This document shows, piece after piece, positions 1 to 9,594 of a stretch of DNA of 64,000 bases. Location: positions 1 through 64,000 of the forward strand of contig CAMKRZ010000007.1 in the NCBI GenBank assembly GCA_946415315.1. Reading direction: 5' to 3'. Numbering within the stretch: the stretch's first letter is position 1; each line of letters starts with the position of its first letter. The notes beneath the pieces were generated by a model. The model did no database searches. It saw only the letters and a list, made by a program, of their open reading frames with translations, and was not told the origin of the DNA. Origin of the DNA: an uncultured Lachnoclostridium sp. Its GTDB lineage: Bacteria; Bacillota; Clostridia; Lachnospirales; Lachnospiraceae. The translations under genes were made by a program, and so were the position numbers.

Positions 1-45
1 CCCCCTTAGGTAGATTTTGGTATTTACCGTGTCTACCTCAGGGGG
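1..45 (-). other. Long stem-loop at window edge, downstream of miaB
   Basis: Bases 1-14 and 32-45 form inverted arms of 14 bp with a single mismatch, with a smaller GGTA/TACC pairing inside the loop. It lies about 60 bp past the miaB stop. It may be the miaB terminator or a leader element of the next gene. The expected U-tract side falls outside the window, so the two cannot be told apart. Confidence 0.5.
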
Positions 46-103
46 ATCATATCACAACGGCAAACACCCTTTTGAATTACAGATTTTTTATGTTTCTGTT
101 CGG

Positions 104-1555
104 TCATTTTGAACGGCAAAGCTTGCCCAGATAATAGAACCCTTTGCAGGTAGTAAGCTCAACCTTCACGATCTCACCGAGCAACGATTTTTCAGCCGGA
201 AAATGTACCAGCAGATTGTTGTCGAGCCGACCGGTCATCAACTCTTCCTCAGCTTTGTACTCCTCACAGAGAACATCTTCGGTTGCTCCTGCATAGGCCT
301 CGGCCTGCTTTGCGCTGACCTCGCCGACAGCGGTAAGAAGTCTTTTGAATCGTTCTCCTGCAATGTCGTCAGGCACCTGGTTTTCCATGGTGGCTGCGGG
401 CGTACCGGTGCGTTTGGAGTACAGGAATGTATATGCCGCCATGAAGCCTGCTTTGCGCACGACATCGACCGTTTCCTCAAAATCCTCTTCCGTCTCACCC
501 GGAAAACCGACGATGATATCGGTAGTCACGGCGACGCCTGGGATGCGTTCCTTGATCCGGTCAACAAGCGCAAGATACTGCTCCTTCGTGTAATGTCGGT
601 TCATTGCTTTGAGAATGCGGCTGCTTCCGGATTGCAGAGGAAGATGTACATGTTTGCAGACTTTGTCGTTCGAAGCGATCTCAGCGATCAGCTCGTCCGA
701 AAGATCCTTCGGGTGCGGAGTCATAAAACGGATGCGGCGGATGCCTTCGACCTCGCTCACACGGTGAAGGAGCTGCGCGAAGGATATTCCTTCGGGAGTG
801 TTCTTTCCGTAGGAGTTTACATTCTGTCCGAGCAGCATGACTTCGCGCACACCGTTTTCCGCGAGATGACGAGCTTCCGCTACGATATCCTCCGCCGAGC
901 GCGAGCGCTCTCTGCCTCTCACGTACGGAACGATACAGTAACTGCAGAAGTTGTTGCAGCCGTACATGATATTGATACCGGCCTTGAACCCGTACTTGTT
1001 CCTGCGCGGCAGATCTTCGACGATGCCGGATGCCTGATCCCAGACATCGACGACAAGGCTGCCCTGCACTTCGCGCTCAAACAAAAGTTCGGCAAGTTTG
1101 TAGATGTTGTGTGTTCCGAAGATCACATCGACGAAACGGTAACTCTTACGGATCTTTTCGACAGCCTGAGGCTCCTGCATCATACATCCGCACAGAATGA
1201 TGCGCTTGTCGGGATTTTTCTTCTTACGGTTGCCCAGGTATCCGATGCGACCGTAGACGCGGGAGTTCGCATTTTCCCTGACCGTACAGGTGTTATAGAG
1301 AACCAGATCAGCGTCCTCGCTGTCGGAATCCTCATATCCGATCGCGCTGAGTATTCCCGTGAGTGTCTCGGAATCCTTGGCGTTCATCTGACAACCGAAC
1401 GTGACGACGTTCATGGTAAGGCTGCGACCGGCCTGAGCGGCTTTCTCGGCAAGGATCGAGCGCATCACGTCAATAAAATAGTACTGTCGCTCCGGTTCCT
1501 CCGCAGGCGCCAGCGAGCGAACTCTCGCCGCATAGATTTCCTTTGATTGGTCCAT
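104..1555 (-). CDS. miaB: tRNA-2-methylthio-N6-dimethylallyladenosine synthase MiaB
   Basis: Radical-SAM methylthiotransferase that converts i6A37 to ms2i6A37 in tRNAs reading UNN codons. The protein is 483 residues, slightly long for the family because of an N-terminal extension of about 45 residues. The UPF0004 domain begins at VVTFGCQMNAKDSE, and its auxiliary-cluster cysteines are seen as FGCQMN, YNTCTV and LCGCMMQ. The radical-SAM motif CNNFCSYC follows within GCNNFCSYCIVPYVRGRERS, and a C-terminal TRAM domain ends the protein. The ATG is preceded by GGAGGAACC. A strong terminator separates it from proA upstream, so it probably has its own promoter, although none is clear. mutS often follows miaB in this group but would lie outside the window. 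Confidence 0.96.
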   Translation of the reverse strand: MDQSKEIYAARVRSLAPAEEPERQYYFIDVMRSILAEKAAQAGRSLTMNVVTFGCQMNAKDSETLTGILSAIGYEDSDSEDADLVLYNTCTVRENANSRVYGRIGYLGNRKKKNPDKRIILCGCMMQEPQAVEKIRKSYRFVDVIFGTHNIYKLAELLFEREVQGSLVVDVWDQASGIVEDLPRRNKYGFKAGINIMYGCNNFCSYCIVPYVRGRERSRSAEDIVAEARHLAENGVREVMLLGQNVNSYGKNTPEGISFAQLLHRVSEVEGIRRIRFMTPHPKDLSDELIAEIASNDKVCKHVHLPLQSGSSRILKAMNRHYTKEQYLALVDRIKERIPGVAVTTDIIVGFPGETEEDFEETVDVVRKAGFMAAYTFLYSKRTGTPAATMENQVPDDIAGERFKRLLTAVGEVSAKQAEAYAGATEDVLCEEYKAEEELMTGRLDNNLLVHFPAEKSLLGEIVKVELTTCKGFYYLGKLCRSK

Positions 1556-1600
1556 GGTTCCTCCGCAGTGATCGCAGGTCTGAATCAGCCTGGTAAACAG

Positions 1601-1644
1601 TTCAAAAAAAGCGACCTCGCAGGGAGTTTTGTCGCTTTTTTGAA
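1601..1644 (-). terminator. Rho-independent terminator after proA
   Basis: Arms at 1601-1615 and 1631-1644 pair through GCGAC/GTCGC and an A-run/T-run. On the minus strand the stem is followed by a run of seven T. It ends the proB-proA transcript. The A/T symmetry could let it work in both directions. Confidence 0.85.
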
Positions 1645-1667
1645 TCTTCTATAAAACGTTTGCCGGA

Positions 1668-2912
1668 TCAGCCTCTTACCTGACCGTTTCCGACAACCTG
1701 GTATTTGTAAGAGGTGAGCTCCGCAAGGCCCATCGGTCCTCTCGCATGCAGCTTCTGCGTGCTGATGCCGATCTCCGCGCCGAACCCGAACTCAAAGCCG
1801 TCGGTGAACCGGGTGGAAGCATTGACATACACGCAGGCGCTGTCAACAGCGCGCAGGAACAGATCAGCGGCCTTGCAGTCCTTCGTGATGATCGCGTCGG
1901 AATGCTTTGTATGGTAACGGTTGATATGTGAAATCGCCTCCTCCACGGAACCGACCGTCTTTACGCTGATGATGCGGTCGAGATACTCCGTTCCGAAGTC
2001 CTCTTCCGTTGCCTCGGAAAATGAACCGACTACCGCGCGCGCTTCCTCGTCGGCACGAATGTCAACGTTGTAAGGCGCAAGCGCGTCCGCAAGCATCGGA
2101 AGGAATTTTGAGGCGATATCACGGTGAACAACGAGCGACTCACAGGCGTTGCACACGCCCATGCGCTGTGTCTTTGCGTTTACGATGATCTCGATCGCCT
2201 TCTTCAGATCAGCTTTGACATCCACATAGATGTGGCAGTTGCCGGTACCGGTCTCGATCACCGGGATCGTGCTGTTCTCCAGAACCGTGTTGATCAGGTT
2301 GGCGCTTCCGCGGGGGATCAGAACATCGACAAACTGGTTCAGCCGCATCAGCTGCTTGGTTGTTTCGCGGTCCGTATCCTCCACGACATACACGGCGTCC
2401 TCTGTGATCCCGCAGTCGGAAAGGCCCTTCCGAAGAATTGCGCCGAGCGCGATGTTGCTGTTGATGGCATCGCTGCCGCCCTTCAGGATCACTGCGTTGC
2501 CGGACATAAAGCAGAGACCGAAAGCGTCTACGGTCACGTTCGGGCGGGACTCATAGATGATGCCGATGACACCGAACGGAACGCGTACTTTGCGGATGCG
2601 AAGTCCGTTCGGACGCTTCCACTGCGCGAGCACTGTGCCGACCGGATCCTCGAGCTGCGTGATCTGTTCAAGTCCCTCCGCCATCGCGTCAATCCGGGCT
2701 TCCGTAAGGCGCAGACGGTCAACCAGGGAGTCTTTGACACCCTTCTCAATGGCTTTCTCAACATCGATCGCGTTGGCAGAAAGAATTTCATTGCTGCTTT
2801 CGCGAAGCAGTTTTGCAATGTGAAGCAAAGCTTCGATCTTTTTATCGGTATCCAGCATCGAAAGTATAGTCGATGCCTCCTGGGCCATGCGGCCCTTGAT
2901 CATCAGGTTCAT
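1668..2912 (-). CDS. proA: Glutamate-5-semialdehyde dehydrogenase (gamma-glutamyl phosphate reductase) ProA
   Basis: NADPH-dependent reductase that turns gamma-glutamyl phosphate into glutamate-5-semialdehyde, the second step of proline synthesis. The 414-residue length is standard. The aldehyde-dehydrogenase fold is recognisable from [24 protein letters not shown] split across the nucleotide site, and the catalytic cysteine lies in the segment [12 protein letters not shown]. The C-terminal part reads [19 protein letters not shown], a ProA signature. The ATG follows AAGGAG at normal spacing. It closes a four-gene operon (proB, DUF896 gene, 5-FCL, proA), so the first two proline enzymes are co-expressed although not adjacent. 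Confidence 0.97.
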   Translation of the reverse strand: MNLMIKGRMAQEASTILSMLDTDKKIEALLHIAKLLRESSNEILSANAIDVEKAIEKGVKDSLVDRLRLTEARIDAMAEGLEQITQLEDPVGTVLAQWKRPNGLRIRKVRVPFGVIGIIYESRPNVTVDAFGLCFMSGNAVILKGGSDAINSNIALGAILRKGLSDCGITEDAVYVVEDTDRETTKQLMRLNQFVDVLIPRGSANLINTVLENSTIPVIETGTGNCHIYVDVKADLKKAIEIIVNAKTQRMGVCNACESLVVHRDIASKFLPMLADALAPYNVDIRADEEARAVVGSFSEATEEDFGTEYLDRIISVKTVGSVEEAISHINRYHTKHSDAIITKDCKAADLFLRAVDSACVYVNASTRFTDGFEFGFGAEIGISTQKLHARGPMGLAELTSYKYQVVGNGQVRG

Positions 2913-2945
2913 GGCGAATCTCCTTCTCTTTACGAAATGCAGTTT

Positions 2946-3524
2946 CTAAGCGAGATAACGGTTCTTCGCTTCAATGCAACCGATCTCGGTGACGATCATG
3001 TCCGCCGGGACATCCTTGTCATCCACCGGCAATGTCTCCGTCTGCTGCAAACTGTAGGCGAGCATCACTTTCGGAATTTCATCGTGTTTCTTCAGGTAAC
3101 GGTCATAATACCCTCCGCCGTAGCCGAGACGGTCTCCGTTATTCGTGTAAGCGACACCCGGAAGAAGAATAAGACACTTGTCATCCGGCGTGTACTGTAC
3201 GCAGTCGCCGGTAACAGGCTCCGGAATGCCGAATTTGCCGGGAGCAAGGTCGTCGAATGAGCGGATGTACTGAAACTCGAGCCTGGTATCGTCGACGCAC
3301 TTCGGAACGGCGACACGTTTGCCGTCATTCCACGCCTTTTCGATCAGAAAATGGGTGTTTACTTCCGAGCTGAACGATACATAGGCAAGCAATACCGACG
3401 CGTCGGCGTACTCCTGACGGCTGATGAGATTTTCCGCGATACAGCCGCTGTACATGAGAATGCGCTCTGCGGAAAGATTGCTTCTCTTCCGCTTCATAAC
3501 CTTGCGAAGTTCCGATTTGTCCAT
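2946..3524 (-). CDS. 5-formyltetrahydrofolate cyclo-ligase
   Basis: ATP-dependent conversion of 5-formyl-THF to 5,10-methenyl-THF, which returns the storage form to the one-carbon pool. The diagnostic C-terminal motif RLGYGGGYYDRYL is present, with LLPGVAY just before it. The start is placed at the ATG at 3522-3524, giving MDKSELRKVMKRKR, because GGAGGTCACC precedes it. The frame stays open to 3596, but that extension lacks similarity to the family and has no RBS. At 192 residues it is normal size. It sits between the DUF896 gene and proA in the proline operon, and the link to proline is positional only. Confidence 0.93.
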   Translation of the reverse strand: MDKSELRKVMKRKRSNLSAERILMYSGCIAENLISRQEYADASVLLAYVSFSSEVNTHFLIEKAWNDGKRVAVPKCVDDTRLEFQYIRSFDDLAPGKFGIPEPVTGDCVQYTPDDKCLILLPGVAYTNNGDRLGYGGGYYDRYLKKHDEIPKVMLAYSLQQTETLPVDDKDVPADMIVTEIGCIEAKNRYLA

Positions 3525-3626
3525 GGTGACCTCCGTGGATTCGTGTTTTTTTGAATAAGTATTGTAAATGCAAAATGCAGATACGATAGTGTTCAATTCC
3601 TCTTCTCGCGCAAGTAAACCAAACGA

Positions 3627-3794
3627 TCAGTCGACAACTTCAATATTGTCCAGCATACTCTTCAAATTGTTTCGGATTGCCTGTACGTATTCGGTGCGCA
3701 GGCGTGTCTGTTCTTCCTTCTCCTCCGGCGTGAGCCCTACCGATTTGGATTTGTGGTAGAGTTCATTGATGCGCTGTATTGCTTCTTCCGTCAT
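3627..3794 (-). CDS. DUF896 (UPF0291, YnzC-like) small protein
   Basis: A 55-residue protein beginning MTEEAIQRINELYHKSKSVG and containing LTPEEKEEQTRLRTEYVQA, then LKSMLDNIEVVD. The pattern of an INxL helix, a turn with LTxEExxEQxxLRxEY, and a second helix ending in LDNI is the DUF896 signature. Such proteins form a two-helix hairpin; B. subtilis YnzC is the structural reference, and no biochemical activity is established. The ATG is one base downstream of the proB stop and its RBS (GAAGGAGC) lies inside the end of proB, so translation is probably coupled. It is 32 codons shorter than most neighbours' N-domains and easily missed. Confidence 0.9.
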   Translation of the reverse strand: MTEEAIQRINELYHKSKSVGLTPEEKEEQTRLRTEYVQAIRNNLKSMLDNIEVVD

Positions 3795-3795
3795 A

Positions 3796-4638
3796 TCAAT
3801 GCTCCTTCGTAAGGTAATCGATCAGATGAAAATTCTCGTTCTTGTGCGCACGGAACAGTGTACCCACATTGCGTCCCTCCAGCACATGCCGCAGATTCTT
3901 CATGTCGCAGCCGTTGCAGATCACCATGTCGGCACCTGCATCGTTGGCGATGCGCGCAGCCGCGATCTTCGTCGCCATGCCGCCGCTTCCGACATCGCTT
4001 CCGGGGCCCTTCGCCATGGACTCCAGATCGTCGGTGATATAGTCGATCTCCTCAATGAACTTCGCGTCGGGATTGACGTGCGGGTCATCGTCATAGAGCC
4101 CGTCAATGTCCGAGAGAAGAACCAAAAGATCCGCGTGGATCAGCGCTGCCACGATCGCGGACAGCGTGTCGTTGTCGCCGAATTCGATCTCGTCGGTCAC
4201 GACCGTGTCGTTCTCATTGACGATCGGGATGACGCCCATCGACAACAATTCGGAAAATGTTGCCCTTGCGTTACGGCGGTTGATATCGTTGATCATCGTG
4301 AGTTTTGTGATCAGCACCTGCGCCGGAATCTTGTTGTACTCCGCGAAAAGTCTTTGATAGACCATCATCAGTCGCGTCTGTCCGATGGCGGCGCACGCCT
4401 GTTTTACTGACTTTTCCTTCGGGCGCTCCGTGATTTTCATCGTCTTGCGTCCGACGGCGATCGCGCCTGAGGACACAAGCACGATATCCTTGCCGCAGTT
4501 GGAAATATCGGTGAGAACGCGCACAAGGCGCTCCATTTTCACAAGGTCCATGTCCCCCGTCTCCGCATGTGTAAGCGTCGAGGAACCGATTTTGACGACA
4601 ATGCGTTTCTTGCCTGCCATCAACTCTTCACGATTCAT
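3796..4638 (-). CDS. proB: Glutamate 5-kinase ProB, short form without PUA domain
   Basis: Phosphorylates L-glutamate to gamma-glutamyl phosphate, the first and normally proline-inhibited step of proline synthesis. The amino-acid-kinase fold begins KRIVVKIGSSTLTH, with LVSSGAIAVG, PIVNENDTV and GTGG-like SDVGSGGMATKIAAA motifs in order. At 280 residues it ends after the kinase domain and lacks the C-terminal PUA domain of the roughly 370-residue E. coli type. That short form is common in Clostridia. The ATG follows GGAGGGAAAGATA. It is the first gene of the operon and has a good promoter upstream. Confidence 0.96.
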   Translation of the reverse strand: MNREELMAGKKRIVVKIGSSTLTHAETGDMDLVKMERLVRVLTDISNCGKDIVLVSSGAIAVGRKTMKITERPKEKSVKQACAAIGQTRLMMVYQRLFAEYNKIPAQVLITKLTMINDINRRNARATFSELLSMGVIPIVNENDTVVTDEIEFGDNDTLSAIVAALIHADLLVLLSDIDGLYDDDPHVNPDAKFIEEIDYITDDLESMAKGPGSDVGSGGMATKIAAARIANDAGADMVICNGCDMKNLRHVLEGRNVGTLFRAHKNENFHLIDYLTKEH

Positions 4639-4732
4639 TATCTTTCCCTCCGGATGACCGGATCATGATCCGGCTTTCAAACCAACGCTGCCGATCATCC
4701 GTTACGGACAGAATCGCTCGCGTTGAATAAAA

Positions 4733-4761
4733 TTTATATCAAAAAAAGAAAACAAAGGCAA
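4733..4761 (-). promoter_or_regulatory. Sigma-A-type promoter for proB operon
   Basis: Read on the minus strand, -35 TTGCCT (4756-4761), a T-rich 17-bp spacer and -10 TATAAA (4733-4738) lie about 95 bp before the proB start. No terminator-antiterminator structure was seen in the leader. Confidence 0.7.
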
Positions 4762-4837
4762 GTGTTTCTTATTACTCTTTTTGAAAATGTTCACGCTTTC
4801 TATGGAAACATGTTTGGACGTTGCCCGGTTCCCGGTT

Positions 4838-6616
4838 TCATCTGGTCGGAGCATACTCTCCCATGATCGTCTCCGCAACGCGGATGCCGTCGATGGCAGC
4901 CGACATGATCCCGCCGGCATATCCTGCACCTTCCCCGCAAGGATAAAGGCCTGTAAAGCCCTCTGCCTGAAGGTTCTCATTCCGTGTGATCCGAACCGGT
5001 GACGACGTTCTCGATTCGATCGCCTGAAGAAGCGTGTCATCGACACCGTAGCCCGGCATTGCGCGGTCAAACGCCTCCATGCCTTCGGAGATCGCGTTCG
5101 TCATATAGTCCGGAAGACATTCGTGCAAATCGGTGTAGTGAACGGCCCCTTTGTTGACCGGTTCGATCGATCCGCATCCGGTGCTCGCGCGTCCGTTTTT
5201 GAAATCTTCGTACCGTTGTGTCGGGATCGCGCTGTTACCTGCGATATATGCCAACTCCTCGAGCCGTCTTTGATACTCCATACCGACTAGCGGTCCGGGG
5301 ATGGAACTCAGATCCGGCGCGTCGGTAATACCCGGAATCGGGCGAAGTTTCGTCAGAGAAGAACGCTTTCGCAGCGCATTTTCGTAATCGGAAGCACAGT
5401 CCTCCGGAGTCACGGTCACGACGATCGCGGAGTTTGAGTTGTCCGCCATCCGGTCGTAATTGCTCATTCCGTTGATCGCAAGCCGCCCTAACTCACTGGA
5501 AGCATTTACCACATAACCACCCGGGCACATGCAGAACGAGTACACGCCGCGTCCGTTGCTGCATGTGTGAGTCAGTTTGTAATCTGCGCTCGGAAGAAGT
5601 TCCGCCGCGTCGCCGTACTGGGTTTTGTTTACCCACTCACGCTTGTGCTGCACGCGCACGCCCATGGCAAATGCCTTCGGCTCCATCGCAACCCCGCTGT
5701 CATAGAGCCATCTCACGGTGTCACGCGCGGAATGCCCGATCGCAAGCACGGCGATGCCGGCCGGCACGGAAATGTAATGAGTTTCGCCCTCCGTCCGCAC
5801 AACTCGGATCACTCCTTCAAGGGCTGTCGGAACGGAGAAATCGTTCGATCGACTACGGCATTGTACTTCCGTAAGCTGTCCGTTCTTCCACGTAAAGCCT
5901 GTCACGGTTGTTCCGGTAAGGACTGTCCCGCCAAGCTTCTCGATCTCCTTCGTGATACCGGTAACCACGGATCGCAGTCGATCGGTACCAATGTGAGGTT
6001 TGTTTCGGTACAGGATCTCCTCCGGCGCCCCGAAACGCACGAACGTGCGGAGAACGTATGCGCCCCGCCCGTCTTTATCCTTGATCAGCGTGTTGAGTTT
6101 TCCGTCGGAAAATGTCCCTGCTCCTCCGATTCCGAACTGCACATTCGACTCCGGATCCAGCACGCCTGTTGAGAAGAATCGCTCGACATCGGCAACCCGT
6201 TTCTCAACGGATTTGCCTCGTTCGATCAGGATCGGACGATATCCAGCCTCTGCCATTAGAAGAGCGGCAAACAATCCGGCAGGTCCGGCTCCGATGACGA
6301 CCGGTCGTTGCGTAAGCGGTCTGATTCCGCCGGATTTCGGTTGAAACACGACGGGAGTATAGTAAGACCAGTCCTTTCCTTCCCGCCCCTTCAGTCTGAA
6401 CCCGGAAGAAACGACAACAGCAACATCATATACGTACGCAAGGTCCCGCTTCTTTCGCGCATCAAGCGACTGCTTTACGATCTTGAGGGAAAGTATGGCG
6501 TCACGCGGAATGCCCAGTTTACCGGCTGCGCATTGGATCAGGTCTTCCTCGCTGTGTGAGATCGGCATGTGCAGTTGTTGAAGCCGGATGGTAACCGGCT
6601 TGCGTTCCGATTTCAT
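4838..6616 (-). CDS. FAD-dependent dehydrogenase of the COG2509 type
   Basis: A 592-residue flavoprotein of unknown substrate. An N-terminal domain of about 100 residues (KSERKPVTIRLQQLHMPIS onward) precedes the Rossmann motif VVIGAGPAGLFAALLMAEAG, then FGIGGAGTFSDGKLNT, which is typical of this family of uncharacterised FAD-dependent dehydrogenases. A C-terminal FAD-binding motif reads LYPCGEGAGYAGGIMSAAID. The start at 6614-6616 is chosen for its GGAGGTTACC ribosome site; an upstream in-frame start would overlap the preceding gene. It follows a second FAD oxidoreductase by 17 bp, so both probably act in one pathway, but nothing here names the substrate. Confidence 0.85.
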   Translation of the reverse strand: MKSERKPVTIRLQQLHMPISHSEEDLIQCAAGKLGIPRDAILSLKIVKQSLDARKKRDLAYVYDVAVVVSSGFRLKGREGKDWSYYTPVVFQPKSGGIRPLTQRPVVIGAGPAGLFAALLMAEAGYRPILIERGKSVEKRVADVERFFSTGVLDPESNVQFGIGGAGTFSDGKLNTLIKDKDGRGAYVLRTFVRFGAPEEILYRNKPHIGTDRLRSVVTGITKEIEKLGGTVLTGTTVTGFTWKNGQLTEVQCRSRSNDFSVPTALEGVIRVVRTEGETHYISVPAGIAVLAIGHSARDTVRWLYDSGVAMEPKAFAMGVRVQHKREWVNKTQYGDAAELLPSADYKLTHTCSNGRGVYSFCMCPGGYVVNASSELGRLAINGMSNYDRMADNSNSAIVVTVTPEDCASDYENALRKRSSLTKLRPIPGITDAPDLSSIPGPLVGMEYQRRLEELAYIAGNSAIPTQRYEDFKNGRASTGCGSIEPVNKGAVHYTDLHECLPDYMTNAISEGMEAFDRAMPGYGVDDTLLQAIESRTSSPVRITRNENLQAEGFTGLYPCGEGAGYAGGIMSAAIDGIRVAETIMGEYAPTR

Positions 6617-6633
6617 GGTAACCTCCGCGTGAA

Positions 6634-7911
6634 TCATTGCTGCGTTCCTGCAACTGCTCTTCCGGCGACCGCACCGCAGGCAAATGCCCACTGAAGGTTG
6701 TAGCCGCCGCAGGCTCCGTCGACATCTAGCAGTTCGCCGGTTATATACAATCCGGGAACGAAACGTACTTCCATTGTCCCCGTGTCAATTTCAGTAAGCG
6801 GAACTCCGCCGCAGGTTGTTTGCGCCTGTGCGTAAGGACGCAATCCTTTTACGCGGAATGTCATCTGGTCCAGTTCCATCGCGTATCGTAGCAGCATGTC
6901 TTTCGAGACATCGCACATGCGTGACGCAGGATCAATTCCTGCCCGTTTCATGATCCATGCGGACAGTTTTGCAGGAACAAACCCACAGAGCCCTTCCAGG
7001 GCATTTCTTGAGGAAAATACAGGGCTTTCGGAGCGGGATAAAACCAACTCATGAATTGTTTTCGTATCATTCTCCGGAAGCAAACGAATCGATACTGTGA
7101 CTTCACGACCACTGTCAAGCGCTTTTGCGGCATAACGCGAGAGCTGCATGACCGGAATCCCGCTGATGCCGTAGTCAGTCCAGACGATCTCTCCGCTTTC
7201 CTCAAGGTTTTTCGGCTCGGATGAAGTTTCGGAAGAGTTTTCCGTATCGGTAATATGATCGTAGACATGTAATCGAACGGACGCTTCCATCCTGACGCCT
7301 GCGATCGATTTTCCGTCATAGTTTTCCAGTTCTAACGGAACCAGAGCAGGGCGATATCGCATCACGGGAATACCGAGCGAACGCAACGCGCGAAAGCCGA
7401 AGTCGCTCTGTCCGAGATGATCGCCCGCAGGTCCGCCGCATGCCAGAATAAGCCGTTCAAAGGAGAATTCGTTCACGTTCCCCTGTACGGTTGCGGTCAC
7501 CGTAAACTGCTTGCCCTTTGTGATGCGAGTAACATCCGCTCCATATATAACATGTACGGGAAGACGCTTCATCTCCTCCTCGAGGGCGGTTACAACTGCG
7601 GCAGCCTGGTCGCACTGAGGATACCAGTAACCCCTCTTACAGTGGGTGAGAATTCCGATCTCTTCGAAAAATGACAGGATTGACTGCTTGGAAAACTGCT
7701 CCAGAATTTTCCGAGCTTCCGAAAGACAGTCTGTACGAAAATTGGATTCCGACTGGTCCTCGTTGGTCAGGTTGCAATGACCGTTTCCGGTTGCCAGAAG
7801 TTTTCTGCCCGGCTTGTCATTATGCTCCAGTACAGTGACTTCGCAGCCGCCACGTGCCGCCATGATCGCAGCAAGCATACCGGATGCGCCGCAGCCGATG
7901 ATCCCGATCAT
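6634..7911 (-). CDS. HI0933-family NAD(P)/FAD-dependent oxidoreductase
   Basis: A 425-residue flavoprotein of the HI0933/YhiN-like family. The dinucleotide motif IGIIGCGASGMLAAIMAARGG is at the very N terminus, followed by the family marker KLLATGNGHCNLTN, then LACGGPAGDHLGQSDFGF and a C-terminal LYITGELLDVDGACGGYNLQ segment, which closes the FAD site. The start at 7909-7911 is preceded by the perfect AAAGGAGGT. The substrate is unknown for the whole family. It sits in a run with the SpoVB-like flippase, ybeY and phoH upstream and the COG2509 dehydrogenase downstream, all with short gaps. Confidence 0.9.
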   Translation of the reverse strand: MIGIIGCGASGMLAAIMAARGGCEVTVLEHNDKPGRKLLATGNGHCNLTNEDQSESNFRTDCLSEARKILEQFSKQSILSFFEEIGILTHCKRGYWYPQCDQAAAVVTALEEEMKRLPVHVIYGADVTRITKGKQFTVTATVQGNVNEFSFERLILACGGPAGDHLGQSDFGFRALRSLGIPVMRYRPALVPLELENYDGKSIAGVRMEASVRLHVYDHITDTENSSETSSEPKNLEESGEIVWTDYGISGIPVMQLSRYAAKALDSGREVTVSIRLLPENDTKTIHELVLSRSESPVFSSRNALEGLCGFVPAKLSAWIMKRAGIDPASRMCDVSKDMLLRYAMELDQMTFRVKGLRPYAQAQTTCGGVPLTEIDTGTMEVRFVPGLYITGELLDVDGACGGYNLQWAFACGAVAGRAVAGTQQ

Positions 7912-7935
7912 ACGGACCTCCTTTCGCACACAAAT

Positions 7936-9591
7936 TCACTTCAGAAGACGAAACTTTGTTAATACCTTTACGATCAACTGTCCCTTCGGCATACGAAGAA
8001 GATCTTCCTTTCTGACTGCCTTGAGAACGATAAGCGCTGCCATGTAAACCGGTACCGCAAACAGAATACTGAAAATGCAGGAAAAAGTAGCGCTCAGCTT
8101 AAGATGCAGAAAGTCATAGAAACATCTCGTGGCAACACCCATAAAGATCGCAGCCGTGAGAGGCAACAAAAACGTCGTTTTGATCTCCTGCCGGTAGTCA
8201 AGGTATTTTCCGATGGACCGCCAGTTCAGAACACTCACGATGAGCGCGAACAGGACATTGCAGACCATCAGTGCATACGCGTTCAGGTTTGTGTATTTCA
8301 GCAGAAAATACAGAACTGTCGCGTGCGTCACAAGCGCGATCGCGCTGTGGATCACGGGAACATACAGGCGGTTGATGCCCTGCAGGATGCCGTTTGTCAG
8401 CGTGGAGAACGCAAAGAAAACAATACTGATGCTTCCGAGCTGCAGAAGGTTCCGGACTAATGTGTTCGTGTCCGTCCAGAAACGAAGCATGCGAAGGATC
8501 GGACCGGAAAGCACGGACATTCCGACCATGCAGGGAAACGCGATGATCATGTTGAATTTGACAGCAGCGCTCACCTTCTCTTTCATTGCCTCCTTGTGGC
8601 CGCGAACATACTCCGCGATCAGACCGGGGACAATGGCAGTGCCCATGGCGGAGGCAACCGCTACAGGAACCGTCGTGAGAAGTTTGTATTTTCCGGAATA
8701 CATGCCCCACCATGTTGCACGGATATCGTTGTCAAAGCCTTTCGCATTCAGAACACGATTGAAGATCAGCGTATCCACTGTTCCGGAGAGCTGGTAAACC
8801 GTCTGGGAAACGACCACGGGAATGACCGTGAGAATGATCAGCTTCAGCAAGTACAGCGGGCGTTCGTGGCAGTCCTGTGCGCTGTCTGCAGAGGAAGCGC
8901 GGTCCTGTTCGATCCATTTGCGAAATGTCTTGTGAAAAATGGCGTAGATGACCAAAAGGGAAAGAAACGAAGCAAAGGCGCCCGAAAGCGTACCGAGAGT
9001 TCCGCCTGCTGCGCCGTAAGAAAGACGATTCGGATCACCGACATAATGCCGGATCAGAAAATAGGAGGCGCCGACACTCACGGCTGCGTTGACAACCTGC
9101 TCGATGATCTGCGAGATCGCGGTGGGAACCATGTTTCCGTAGCCCTGAAACAAGCCGCGGATCACGCCCATTACCGAGAAGATCAGGATCGTAGGAGCAA
9201 GAACCTTGAGCGGCAGAACGACACCCTGCTGATCGATCGCTCTCGCGTAGACTTCCGCGCCGAAATAGCAGATGCACATGGCAATGGTACCGACGGTAAG
9301 TCCGAAGCCGAGCGCCAGCATATACACTCTTCTGGCATTCCGGTGCTGTCCCTGTACGACTCGTGCGCTGACCAGTTTGGATACTGCCAAAGGCAGGCTG
9401 TACGTGGAAAGCAAAAGGGCAATGTCGTAAAATTCAAAGGCAATATTATAGTAACCGATCGCTTTTTCACCGAGGATCGCGGTCATCGGGATACGGTACA
9501 TCATACCGATGAACCGGACGATCAGCGACGCAGCTGCAAGGATCGAGCCCTGTACGAGAATATTGTTTGTTTTTTTACTTTGTTCTGACAA
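7936..9591 (-). CDS. SpoVB/MurJ-like polysaccharide flippase (MOP superfamily)
   Basis: A 551-residue polytopic membrane protein with about 14 hydrophobic segments, opening with ILVQGSILAAASLIVRFIGM and MYRIPMTAILGEKAIGYY, which match the stage V sporulation protein B branch of the oligosaccharide/lipid-II flippase family. Members move undecaprenyl-linked sugars across the membrane, for cortex or envelope synthesis. Its position after ybeY suggests constitutive rather than sporulation-limited use, and several SpoVB paralogs usually coexist, so the precise cargo is open. The ATG is 3 bp after the ybeY stop region. Confidence 0.88.
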   Translation of the reverse strand: MSEQSKKTNNILVQGSILAAASLIVRFIGMMYRIPMTAILGEKAIGYYNIAFEFYDIALLLSTYSLPLAVSKLVSARVVQGQHRNARRVYMLALGFGLTVGTIAMCICYFGAEVYARAIDQQGVVLPLKVLAPTILIFSVMGVIRGLFQGYGNMVPTAISQIIEQVVNAAVSVGASYFLIRHYVGDPNRLSYGAAGGTLGTLSGAFASFLSLLVIYAIFHKTFRKWIEQDRASSADSAQDCHERPLYLLKLIILTVIPVVVSQTVYQLSGTVDTLIFNRVLNAKGFDNDIRATWWGMYSGKYKLLTTVPVAVASAMGTAIVPGLIAEYVRGHKEAMKEKVSAAVKFNMIIAFPCMVGMSVLSGPILRMLRFWTDTNTLVRNLLQLGSISIVFFAFSTLTNGILQGINRLYVPVIHSAIALVTHATVLYFLLKYTNLNAYALMVCNVLFALIVSVLNWRSIGKYLDYRQEIKTTFLLPLTAAIFMGVATRCFYDFLHLKLSATFSCIFSILFAVPVYMAALIVLKAVRKEDLLRMPKGQLIVKVLTKFRLLK

Positions 9592-9594
9592 AGA

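Noticed and set aside
203-1546. A 447-codon open frame on the + strand opposite miaB
   Set aside because: It is the antisense shadow of a well-supported gene, with no ribosome site or recognisable motif. The same applies to the long + strand frames opposite proA, alaS, tsf, polC and others.
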